Assembly (NCBI GenBank): GCA_019323235.1
Contig: JAHWHN010000012.1
Location: forward strand, 1-5,711
Source of the DNA: Candidatus Woesearchaeota archaeon
GTDB lineage: Archaea; Nanobdellota; Nanobdellia; Woesearchaeales; JABIAG01
Direction of reading: 5' to 3'
Length of the DNA: 5,711 bases
The notes below the pieces were generated by a model. It had not been told where the DNA came from. It ran no database searches and saw only the letters and a program-made list of their open reading frames with translations. Below are positions 1 through 5,646 of the stretch, piece by piece. How positions within the stretch are numbered: the first letter of the stretch is position 1; the number at the start of each line of letters is the position of its first letter. The position numbers and the translations under genes are program-made.

Positions 1-479
1 TATTACAAGCATATTCTCGAGGTGATGTTGATTCTAATAAATTCTGGGAAGTTGTTTTTGAAGGCTATGGAATTTCTTATAGTGAAGATAAAGCAAAAGT
101 TGCATCAAATATTTTTTCAAAATTAACCATTGATGAATCTAATGAACAATTATTGAATTTTATTAAAGAAAATAAAGATAAGTATAATGTATTTATGCTT
201 TCTAATTCTAATGTTGACATAGAACGTGGTAATAGGGAAAGGCATGATTATTTTAGTTTATTTGATGATGTATTTTATTCTCATCATTTGGGTATGCGAA
301 AACCTGAATTGAGAATTTATGAACATGTTCTTAAAAAACATAGTCTTAATCCAAAAGATTGCTATTTTATTGATGATAAAATTGAAAACGTTGAAGCAGC
401 TAAATCTTTGGGAATAAATGGTATTCTTTACAAAATGGATGAGCCATTAGAAAAAATTCTGACTGAAATTAAATATTGA
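1..479 (+). CDS. HAD-superfamily hydrolase (subfamily IA phosphatase-like), 3' part only
   Basis: The reading frame is open from base 3, so the gene starts before the window; 158 residues are visible. These hold the end of a helical cap region (about bases 27-180) followed by HAD core motifs in the right order. Motif II is LSNSN, with its Ser at 201-203. Motif III is the Lys in MRKPE (300-302). Motif IV is the acidic pair in YFIDDKIEN (372-377). Motif I, with the nucleophilic Asp, must lie upstream. The stretch FYSHHLGMRKPE followed by FIDDKIENVEAA is typical of small-molecule phosphatases of the glucose-1-phosphate phosphatase/haloacid dehalogenase-like type, a cytoplasmic family. The substrate cannot be told from sequence. 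A TTG at 153 could be read as a start, but it lies inside the domain and there is no stop upstream of it, so it is not the start. The gene converges on the AbrB-PhoU gene, and a T-rich stretch at 493-514 follows its stop. Confidence 0.9.
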   Translation, partial: LQAYSRGDVDSNKFWEVVFEGYGISYSEDKAKVASNIFSKLTIDESNEQLLNFIKENKDKYNVFMLSNSNVDIERGNRERHDYFSLFDDVFYSHHLGMRKPELRIYEHVLKKHSLNPKDCYFIDDKIENVEAAKSLGINGILYKMDEPLEKILTEIKY

Positions 480-515
480 TTTATCTTTAATTAATATTTT
501 TTATTTTATTATTTT

Positions 516-552
516 ATAAAAAAGAAAAAGATGAAGTAAAAACTTCATTTTT
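516..552 (-). terminator. Hairpin plus T-tract between convergent genes
   Basis: ATGAAGT (531-537) and ACTTCAT (542-548) form a perfect 7-bp stem around an AAAA loop. A G-T wobble and three A-T pairs extend it to 527-552. Read on the - strand, the hairpin begins within the stop codon of the AbrB-PhoU gene and is followed by CTTTTTCTTTTTT, a T-tract of the kind archaeal RNA polymerase stops at. The same dyad could act on + strand transcripts leaving the HAD gene. Function is inferred from position and structure. Confidence 0.6.
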
Positions 553-1477
553 ATTCAGCTTCGAATTCTAATAATCCAAATAAAACTGTTGAAGCTAAGT
601 GAATTAATCTAATTAATTCTGCTTGATGATAAACGATTATGTTTTCAACACCTTTTTTTGTTGTTAATAATTCGTATACTTTACCATCAATTAATTCTTT
701 CTTCATAAGTCCAATTTCATTTGCAAGATCTAATTTTTTTAAGTAGAATGCATCATATAATTTATTGAACATCTCATTAGTTTCTTCGATTATTTTGATA
801 ACTTCTTCACTTATTTTTTTCTTACTTTTACAGTATTCTTGGTACATATAAAACATACTGTGCTCTACATAAGATAATTGTGAACATAGGAAGAATAATA
901 GATAAGAATCTTTATCTCCGCCAGATTTATTTTTAATAATGACTCTTCTTACATAATTAGAATATCTATCAAAATTATCTTTAGTTTCTTTATGATCTTC
1001 TAAATTAAATCTATTTTCTTTAACATCTTCTAGAATGGTTCTTCCTTCTTCTTTTATGATGAAAAACATTTTTTTAAGAATTACTGAAAATTTGTCTTCT
1101 GAAGGTTCAGCAATGTTTTGAATAGTACAAAACTTATCTGTAGTTTCAGTAACTTCAAATCCTAGTAATTTCAAAGAATTTTGTTTAACATGTTTTAATT
1201 GTTCTGGATTGTGATATTGTAATTTAATTTCATCAAATCCTTTTCTGTATGCTTGGAATATTACGTTGATAATAGCTCTTTCTTTAAAATTCTTTAAATC
1301 TATTAAAGTTTTAGTTATCCTTTTACTTCTATCATTTGTGCTAGCGATAATTAATTTGGAATCTTCGATTTCCATATCAATTTCATCACCTTGTTCAATT
1401 TCATTACTTTTCACCCATTTTGCAGGCAAACTAACCATTAAAGTTGCTGGACCGATTTTATTTACTTTTCTTCTCAT
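551..1477 (-). CDS. AbrB/SpoVT-domain, PhoU-like transcriptional regulator (phosphate uptake regulator family)
   Basis: This 308-residue cytoplasmic protein is probably a DNA-binding regulator. Residues 1-46 form a swapped-hairpin AbrB/SpoVT domain: RRKVNKIGPATLMVSLPAKW, then a GDEI turn and the strand KLIIAS. Residues 50-125 match the linker usual in archaeal members, with the segments KGFDEIKL, LLGFEV and IAEPSEDKF. Residues 130-308 are helical and PhoU-like, including DNFDRYSNYVRR (167-178) and a final helix HQAELIRLIHLAS (284-296). The acidic E/D-rich metal-binding motifs of classical PhoU are not evident in that last helix, so metal-dependent control of a Pst transporter is doubtful, and no transporter gene is adjacent. 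The ATG is preceded by GAGGT (plus coordinates 1482-1486) at 4 nt spacing, which fixes the start. The gene has its own TATA element about 65 bp upstream. Family assignment is firm; the regulated genes are unknown. Confidence 0.88.
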   Translation of the reverse strand: MRRKVNKIGPATLMVSLPAKWVKSNEIEQGDEIDMEIEDSKLIIASTNDRSKRITKTLIDLKNFKERAIINVIFQAYRKGFDEIKLQYHNPEQLKHVKQNSLKLLGFEVTETTDKFCTIQNIAEPSEDKFSVILKKMFFIIKEEGRTILEDVKENRFNLEDHKETKDNFDRYSNYVRRVIIKNKSGGDKDSYLLFFLCSQLSYVEHSMFYMYQEYCKSKKKISEEVIKIIEETNEMFNKLYDAFYLKKLDLANEIGLMKKELIDGKVYELLTTKKGVENIIVYHQAELIRLIHLASTVLFGLLEFEAE

Positions 1478-1500
1478 TTTTACCTCGTTTTGATTTAAAT

Positions 1501-1530
1501 ATTATAATTTAGCTGAATTAATTATAATTT
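1501..1530. repeat. 10-bp direct repeat, 20-bp period, in the regulator's promoter/leader
   Basis: ATTATAATTT occurs exactly at 1501-1510 and again at 1521-1530. The 20-bp period is about two helical turns, which would put both copies on the same face of DNA. They flank the expected start of the - strand regulator transcript (near 1518). The region is very AT-rich, so chance is a real alternative; an operator role is only a suggestion. Confidence 0.35.
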
Positions 1531-1540
1531 GTTAAGTTAG

Positions 1541-1556
1541 TATATAAATATTTCCA
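1541..1556 (-). promoter_or_regulatory. Archaeal TATA box and BRE-like element of the AbrB-PhoU gene
   Basis: Read on the - strand the sequence is TGGAAATATTTATATA: a BRE-like GGAAAT directly in front of TTTATATA, the classic archaeal layout. The usual distance of about 26 nt from the TATA centre puts transcription start near 1518, giving a leader of about 40 nt that contains the GAGGT ribosome-binding site. The TATA core could be read on the + strand as well, but no BRE-like bases precede it in that direction. Confidence 0.6.
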
Positions 1557-1565
1557 TATTAAACT

Positions 1566-1599
1566 AATGTTATAATTATTATAATAATATAATAACATT
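1566..1599. promoter_or_regulatory. Imperfect 34-bp dyad in the divergent promoter region, possible operator
   Basis: Outer arms AATGTTAT (1566-1573) and ATAACATT (1592-1599) are perfect inverted repeats. Between them lies a second perfect palindrome, ATTATTATAATAAT (1575-1588). One unpaired base on the left and three on the right separate the two. The element lies just upstream of the - strand TATA box and about 55-85 bp before the + strand gene. That would suit binding of a dimeric or tetrameric regulator controlling both directions, possibly the neighbouring AbrB-type protein. Low complexity weakens the inner palindrome; the outer arms, which include G and C, are more telling. Confidence 0.4.
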
Positions 1600-1631
1600 C
1601 TTCTTATTTATTATAATATTTGTTACTCTTA

Positions 1632-1646
1632 AGAGGTGATTAGGAG
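1632..1646 (+). promoter_or_regulatory. Tandem Shine-Dalgarno sequences before the 125-residue gene
   Basis: AGAGGTGAT (1632-1640) is an almost full complement to the conserved 3' end of 16S rRNA, ending 12 nt before the ATG. A second motif, AGGAG (1642-1646), ends 6 nt before it. Such strength suggests heavy translation. GTGAT and GTCAC (1637-1641, 1647-1651 approximately) could pair weakly around the second motif. The nearby CTCTTAAGAG (1626-1635) is a perfect 10-bp palindrome overlapping the first. Whether either modulates access is unknown. Confidence 0.65.
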
Positions 1647-1652
1647 TCACAA

Positions 1653-2030
1653 ATGAAAAATACACAAGTACAAAAAAAATTGGACAACCTAGCAAATAAA
1701 TTTAGGAATGTAAAGAAATTTAAAGCTGATAAATGCTTAGATGAAGTAATTAAGGCAATGTCCGAAGTTGGAGGAATTACTGGTATCACTGTAAGTTCAG
1801 GACATTCATTAACTTTGAATAATCATACTGCTAGTTACAACTTCCCAATAATTTATGAGGAACACAAACCTAATATGTCTAAATTTGCAAAACAATCTTA
1901 TGAGTTATTAGAATTAATGATGGGATACTTAATAGAGGAAGGTAGAAGTCCTGCAGATTTCGAATACCACTTGGGTAAAGACTACTCTAGTAAACACCAC
2001 AGTATAAATCCTTATGATAGGGTAGCTTAA
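1653..2030 (+). CDS. Hypothetical protein, 125 residues, unrecognised
   Basis: I do not recognise this protein. Residues 1-50 are rich in Lys, likely helical and positively charged (QVQKKLDNLANKF, then KKFKADKCLDEVIKAM). A Gly-rich turn GGITGITVSSG (40-50) and probable strands follow to about 70, then a helix with KQSYELLELMMGYLIEEG (80-97) and a polar, His-rich tail containing KHHSINPYDRVA. There is one Cys (28), no signal peptide and no membrane segment. The ATG is set by the strong double Shine-Dalgarno just upstream. Codons end in C more often than in the genes around it: of 7 Tyr codons 4 are TAC, and of 6 His codons 4 are CAC, while the next gene uses TAT for nearly all Tyr. Together with the ribosome-binding site this suggests high expression. 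It appears to be a single-gene unit, divergent from the AbrB-PhoU regulator and followed by a T-tract. Confidence 0.8.
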   Translation: MKNTQVQKKLDNLANKFRNVKKFKADKCLDEVIKAMSEVGGITGITVSSGHSLTLNNHTASYNFPIIYEEHKPNMSKFAKQSYELLELMMGYLIEEGRSPADFEYHLGKDYSSKHHSINPYDRVA

Positions 2031-2042
2031 TTTTTCTTTTTT
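2031..2042 (+). terminator. T-tract terminator after the 125-residue gene
   Basis: TTTTTCTTTTTT begins directly after the TAA stop codon. Archaeal transcription commonly ends at such pyrimidine-T tracts without a hairpin, and none is evident here. A separate promoter for the next gene is consistent with transcription ending here. Confidence 0.5.
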
Positions 2043-2070
2043 ATATTAATTATTTTAACAATGGTTTTCT

Positions 2071-2091
2071 AGTACTATAATCTTTTTAAAG
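2071..2091 (+). promoter_or_regulatory. Probable TATA region giving a leaderless transcript
   Basis: Two overlapping TATA-like stretches are present, TACTATAAT (2073-2081) and TTTTTAAA (2083-2090). The second is centred about 26 nt before the ATG at 2113, the distance expected if transcription began at the start codon itself. No Shine-Dalgarno precedes that ATG, which agrees with a leaderless or very short-leader mRNA. Confidence 0.4.
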
Positions 2092-2112
2092 ATGTTCTCA
2101 AAGTATTAACTG

Positions 2113-2910
2113 ATGGAATTTATTAGGGGTAGTAAATTTAAATTAACTGGGGAAGTAATTGTTTATTCTAGAGTTTTTGGAACTATTTGTGATAAATCAA
2201 ATTGTTTAATGAAATATGCTTCATTCAATAATGATGATCACTTTATTGATTCATTTAGAAAGTTGCACGAATATCAATCAATGCTTGGTAAAGGTAATAT
2301 TTATGTGCCTTTTTCAAAAATACCAATCTTAATGAATGGAGATTATTTTTTTGAAGAGGGTTCTTATGATGTAATTTATGCTGGAAACCATTTAGATTAC
2401 TTTGAATGTAATAATTCTTTAAATCAAGGTTTAGAGTATTATAAAGAAAGATTTTCTAAAAGAAAATATAATTTAGAATATTTATCAGAATTATCTCCTA
2501 AAGAAAGGTATGTAAAAATTCTGAATGGTGAAGAAATCAAAGATTATGTTAATGAAGAATATTTTAAATTAATGAAAGATTACTTAAAAACTGCTGGTTT
2601 AGAAAATTCTTGTGATTTAGATTATAGCTTGTTGAAACAAAATTTTATGATAGAATTTGAAGAATTAAATAGTGGTCTAAAAGATTTAACTGAAAGATTT
2701 TTTAATCATTTTGAATTTAAATTAGGAAGGATTGATAAAAGTATAGAAAATGGGTTTTTATCTTTAGTATCTTCATTATTGACTGAGGAATTTGAAAAAA
2801 TAGATTACAAATCTAAGGTATTAGATAATTTGATTACGAAAAGTGAAGAGCCTTATATAAGATTAAAAGGGTTTAAAGAGCCAATTATATTTGATTTAAT
2901 TGATTTTTGA
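2113..2910 (+). CDS. Hypothetical protein, 265 residues, unrecognised
   Basis: I do not recognise this protein or any catalytic motif in it. Residues 1-95 look mostly like beta strands with loops (GEVIVYSRVFGTIC, then IYVPFSKIPILMNGDYFF). Residues 100-250 are largely helical and charged, with YYKERFSKRKYNLEYLSELS and a later helix FMIEFEELNSGLKDLTERFF. The end, RLKGFKEPIIFDLIDF, returns to strand. Four Cys are present (26, 31, 99, 162); the first pair is spaced CDKSNC but has no partner pair, so zinc binding is not supported. There is no signal peptide or membrane segment. An in-frame TAA lies two codons before the ATG, so this is the first possible ATG start; no ribosome-binding site precedes it. 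The composition is strongly T- and A-ending, in contrast to the preceding gene. It seems to be transcribed alone, between a T-tract and the mutS promoter. Confidence 0.8.
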   Translation: MEFIRGSKFKLTGEVIVYSRVFGTICDKSNCLMKYASFNNDDHFIDSFRKLHEYQSMLGKGNIYVPFSKIPILMNGDYFFEEGSYDVIYAGNHLDYFECNNSLNQGLEYYKERFSKRKYNLEYLSELSPKERYVKILNGEEIKDYVNEEYFKLMKDYLKTAGLENSCDLDYSLLKQNFMIEFEELNSGLKDLTERFFNHFEFKLGRIDKSIENGFLSLVSSLLTEEFEKIDYKSKVLDNLITKSEEPYIRLKGFKEPIIFDLIDF

Positions 2911-2974
2911 AATTTTTGTTAAATTATTAATTTAATTATTTATAATGGTTTTAAACTTAATCTCTTATTTACAA

Positions 2975-2995
2975 TAAAAAACTATATATATATAG
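2975..2995 (+). promoter_or_regulatory. TATA box of mutS-mutL
   Basis: An A-rich BRE-like stretch, TAAAAAAC, runs into an alternating TATATATATATA (2983-2994). From its centre the transcript would start near 3014-3016, leaving a leader of about 75-80 nt before mutS. This is the clearest promoter-like sequence in the 183-bp gap upstream of the repair genes. Confidence 0.55.
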
Positions 2996-3033
2996 AATTT
3001 TTCTAGATAAATGGGGAGTGAAATAAGTTAGAA

Positions 3034-3068
3034 TGGAACAGTACAAAATTTTAATTTTGTGACTTCCA
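3034..3068 (+). promoter_or_regulatory. Stem-loop in the mutS mRNA leader
   Basis: An upper stem ACAAAAT (3043-3049) pairs perfectly with ATTTTGT (3054-3060) around a TTTA loop, with a T-G wobble beneath. A lower stem TGGAA (3034-3038) pairs with TTCCA (3064-3068), separated by a small asymmetric internal loop (CAG against AC). The hairpin ends about 17 nt before the GGAG ribosome-binding site and lacks a following T-tract, so it is not a terminator. It could affect translation, RNA stability or protein binding. It matches no riboswitch class I know. Small frames also cross the leader: ATG at 3033 to TGA 3060-3062 (9 codons) and ATG at 3071 to TGA 3095-3097 (8 codons), the latter overlapping the mutS start. 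Confidence 0.45.
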
Positions 3069-3082
3069 GAATGAAACTATTA

Positions 3083-3099
3083 AAAGGAGTTGAATGATG
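3083..3099 (+). promoter_or_regulatory. mutS ribosome-binding site with two adjacent ATG codons
   Basis: AAAGGAG (3083-3089) precedes ATGATG. The first ATG (3094) is 4 nt from GGAG, the second (3097) 7 nt. The second has the more usual spacing and gives a protein beginning MELTPGMRQY, so the true start may be one codon later than annotated. Confidence 0.55.
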
Positions 3100-5646
3100 G
3101 AATTAACACCAGGTATGAGACAATATATGGAAGTGAAGGATAAACATCCTGATTGTATAGTCCTATTTAGAATGGGTGATTTCTATGAAACTTTCTTTGA
3201 AGATGCAAAAACAGTATCTAGAGTATTAGATATTACACTAACAGCAAGAGGTAAAGGAGAAAAAAGAGCTCCTTTAGCAGGAATTCCTTATCATGCATTA
3301 GATAATTACTTAGCGAAATTAGTAAAAAGAGGATTTAAAGTATGTATGGTTGAACAGCTTGAAGATCCAAAATTAGCAAAAGGTCTTGTAAAAAGAGGAG
3401 TTACAAGAATTGTTACTCCTGGAACAGTTATAGAAGATAATATGTTGACTCAAAGTAATAACTTCATAATGTCTTTGAATAAAGAAGATGATTCTTACGG
3501 AATAGCAATTTCTGACATCTCAACTGGAGAGTTTATAACAACAGAAGTAAAAAATCTCTTAAAGTTATTTGGAGAAATTGAAAAGTACTCGCCAGCAGAA
3601 ATAATAGTTCCAACTAGTTATGAACAATCTGATATTGTAAAAGATATTAAAAATAGAGGTTATTATGTAAATTCATTTGATGATAGATTTTATTGGATTG
3701 ATAAAGCTAGAAAAGCATTATTAGAACATTTTAAAGTTGAAAATTTTGATGGATATGGAATTAATGATAAAGATGCAATAATCACATCTTCTGGAGCTTT
3801 ACTTTCATACTTGAAAGAAACACAATTTAATGCACTAAATCATATTAACAAAATTAGAAATTATTCTGTTGATGAATTTATGATATTAGATTCTTCAACA
3901 CAAAGAAATTTAGAATTATTAAAAAACATAAAGGATGGAACTTCAAGAGGAAGTTTATTTGATGTAATAAATAAGACTATTACTCCAATGGGTTCTAGAA
4001 AACTAAGACAATGGTTATTACGTCCTTTATTAAATGTAGATAAAATTAAGAAAAGACTAAATGCAATTGAAGAATTAAATAAAGACTCTATTTTAAGAGA
4101 GGAAATAAAACAAATATTAGATAAAATCTCTGACATAGAAAGAATTTCTGCAAGAATTACTTATGGGAGTGCAAATGCTCGAGATTTAGTATCATTAAAA
4201 AATTCATTAAAATACATTCCTGATCTGAAAAAATTATTAACAAACTCAGAATCAAATTTCTTAAAAGAAATTCATGAAATAAATCCTTTAGATGAACTAG
4301 TAAATATTATTGAAACTACAATTAAAGAAGAACCAAATACTTCCTTAAGAGAAGGAAATATCATTAAAAAAGGATTTAACGAAGAATTAGATGAATTGAG
4401 AATGTTATCTACTAATGCAAAAGAATGGTTAGCTAAATTTGAGGAAGATGAAAGAGAAAAAACAGGAATTAAAAACTTAAAAGTTAGATATAACAAAATC
4501 TTTGGATATTTTATAGAAGTTTCAAAATCAAACCTTAATTTAGTACCAGAATCTTATATTAGGAAACAAACTCAAGCTAATTCTGAAAGATACTTTACTG
4601 AAGATTTAAAGAATAAAGAAAACATGATTCTTGGAGCTCAAGATAAAATCCAAGCTTTAGAATATGATTTATTCTTAGAAGTATTAAAAGCAGCTCTTGA
4701 AAAAATAGAAGGCATCCAAGATATTGCTTCAAAAATAAGTTCATTAGATTGCTTATACAGTTTATCAATCGTATCAAAAAATAATAATTATTGTAAACCT
4801 GAAATTTTTGAAAAAAGTCAAATTGAAATTATAAAAGGCCGTCATCCTGTTGTAGAAATATTAGAAGCAAATTTTGTAGATAATGATTGTATCTTAAATG
4901 ATGAAGAAATTATGAAAATCATAACAGGTCCTAACATGGCAGGTAAATCTACATATTTAAGACAGAATGCATTAATTGTTTTATTAGCTCAAATAGGAAG
5001 TTATGTTCCTGCAGCAGAAGCAAAAATTGGAATTGTTGATAGAATATTTACAAGAGTTGGAGCTTATGATGATTTATCTCAAGGACAATCTACTTTCATG
5101 GTGGAGATGAATGAAACTGCAAATATCTTAAACAACGCAACTGAAAAATCATTTGTAATTTTAGATGAAATTGGTCGTGGTACTTCAACATATGATGGAT
5201 TTTCTTTAGCTTGGGCAATTGCAGAATTCTTAATTACAAAAATTAAATCAAAAACAATGTTTGCTACACATTATCATCAACTAAATAAAATGTGTGAAGA
5301 ATTTTCTGGAATTAAAAACTATCATATTTCAGTAAAAGAAGAAAATGATGAAATAATATTCTTAAGAAAGATTGTTTTAGGTGGAACAGATAGAAGTTAT
5401 GGTATTCAAGTAGCTAAATTAGCTGGATTGCCTGAAGATGTAATTCATAAAGCAAAAGTATTAATGAAAACACTAGAAAAAGAAGATCAAATTATGAAAT
5501 CTCTTGAAGAAGAAGTTATTGAAAAACAAGAAGTTGAGAAAGAAGAAGGTCAAAAAGAATTAAAAGAAATTTCTTGGAGAGATATATCGAAGAAACAAGA
5601 ACCAAAAAATAAAAGTCAATTGACATTGTCAGGTTTTGAAAAATGA
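3094..5646 (+). CDS. mutS: DNA mismatch repair protein MutS (bacterial MutS1 type)
   Basis: MutS dimers find base mismatches and small loops and, on binding ATP, slide along DNA and recruit MutL. The 850 residues match the usual full length (E. coli about 853) and all domains are present. Domain I (about 1-115) has GDFYETFF with the mismatch-inserting Phe30 and Glu32, then EQLEDPKLAKG and RIVTPGT. The connector covers about 120-255. The core and lever (about 260-540) include SLFDVINKTITPMGSRKL (287-304), interrupted by the clamp, with YNKIFGYFIEV (466-476). The ATPase domain has Walker A GPNMAGKST (612-620), QGQSTFMVEM (663-672), Walker B ILDE (D691, E692) with GRGTST, and the His of ATHYHQL (H726). 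The dimerisation segment DRSYGIQVAKLAGLP (766-780) follows. A charged tail (about 793-840) ends in a clamp-binding-like motif. mutL follows with a 4-base overlap. GPNMAGKST rather than GPNMGGKST suggests a Gram-positive-like bacterial origin, but that is inference. Confidence 0.97.
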   Translation: MMELTPGMRQYMEVKDKHPDCIVLFRMGDFYETFFEDAKTVSRVLDITLTARGKGEKRAPLAGIPYHALDNYLAKLVKRGFKVCMVEQLEDPKLAKGLVKRGVTRIVTPGTVIEDNMLTQSNNFIMSLNKEDDSYGIAISDISTGEFITTEVKNLLKLFGEIEKYSPAEIIVPTSYEQSDIVKDIKNRGYYVNSFDDRFYWIDKARKALLEHFKVENFDGYGINDKDAIITSSGALLSYLKETQFNALNHINKIRNYSVDEFMILDSSTQRNLELLKNIKDGTSRGSLFDVINKTITPMGSRKLRQWLLRPLLNVDKIKKRLNAIEELNKDSILREEIKQILDKISDIERISARITYGSANARDLVSLKNSLKYIPDLKKLLTNSESNFLKEIHEINPLDELVNIIETTIKEEPNTSLREGNIIKKGFNEELDELRMLSTNAKEWLAKFEEDEREKTGIKNLKVRYNKIFGYFIEVSKSNLNLVPESYIRKQTQANSERYFTEDLKNKENMILGAQDKIQALEYDLFLEVLKAALEKIEGIQDIASKISSLDCLYSLSIVSKNNNYCKPEIFEKSQIEIIKGRHPVVEILEANFVDNDCILNDEEIMKIITGPNMAGKSTYLRQNALIVLLAQIGSYVPAAEAKIGIVDRIFTRVGAYDDLSQGQSTFMVEMNETANILNNATEKSFVILDEIGRGTSTYDGFSLAWAIAEFLITKIKSKTMFATHYHQLNKMCEEFSGIKNYHISVKEENDEIIFLRKIVLGGTDRSYGIQVAKLAGLPEDVIHKAKVLMKTLEKEDQIMKSLEEEVIEKQEVEKEEGQKELKEISWRDISKKQEPKNKSQLTLSGFEK
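5617..5643 (+). other. C-terminal PCNA-interaction-like (PIP) motif of MutS
   Basis: The last nine residues are QLTLSGFEK (842-850). This fits Q-x-x-L-x-x-F, the core of archaeal PIP boxes, which are often placed at the extreme C terminus after a charged flexible tail, as here. Many bacterial MutS proteins carry a beta-clamp motif of the QLSLF kind in this region, so the motif may be a remodelled version of it. The second aromatic of a full PIP box is replaced by Glu, so binding is plausible but unproven. Confidence 0.5.

Noticed and set aside
153..479. A separate 108-residue gene starting at TTG 153
   Set aside because: The same frame is open back to base 3 and the upstream residues look like a HAD cap region, so this is the middle of a longer gene.
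1266..1493. A 75-residue hydrophobic + strand frame
   Set aside because: It lies antisense to the start of the AbrB-PhoU gene, whose conserved AbrB domain explains the sequence; there is no ribosome-binding site of its own.
1626..1635. CTCTTAAGAG palindrome as an operator in its own right
   Set aside because: A 10-bp palindrome overlapping the Shine-Dalgarno can arise by chance; it is noted with the ribosome-binding site only.
1478..1652. Replication origin in the AT-rich divergent region
   Set aside because: No repeated origin boxes and no cdc6/orc1 or dnaA gene nearby; AT richness is general in this window.
3861..4777. Three - strand frames opposite mutS (3861-4136, 4272-4496, 4595-4777)
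   Set aside because: They are antisense shadows of conserved MutS core and clamp domains, Ser/Leu-rich as expected from reversed Lys/Glu-rich coding sequence, and lack ribosome-binding sites.
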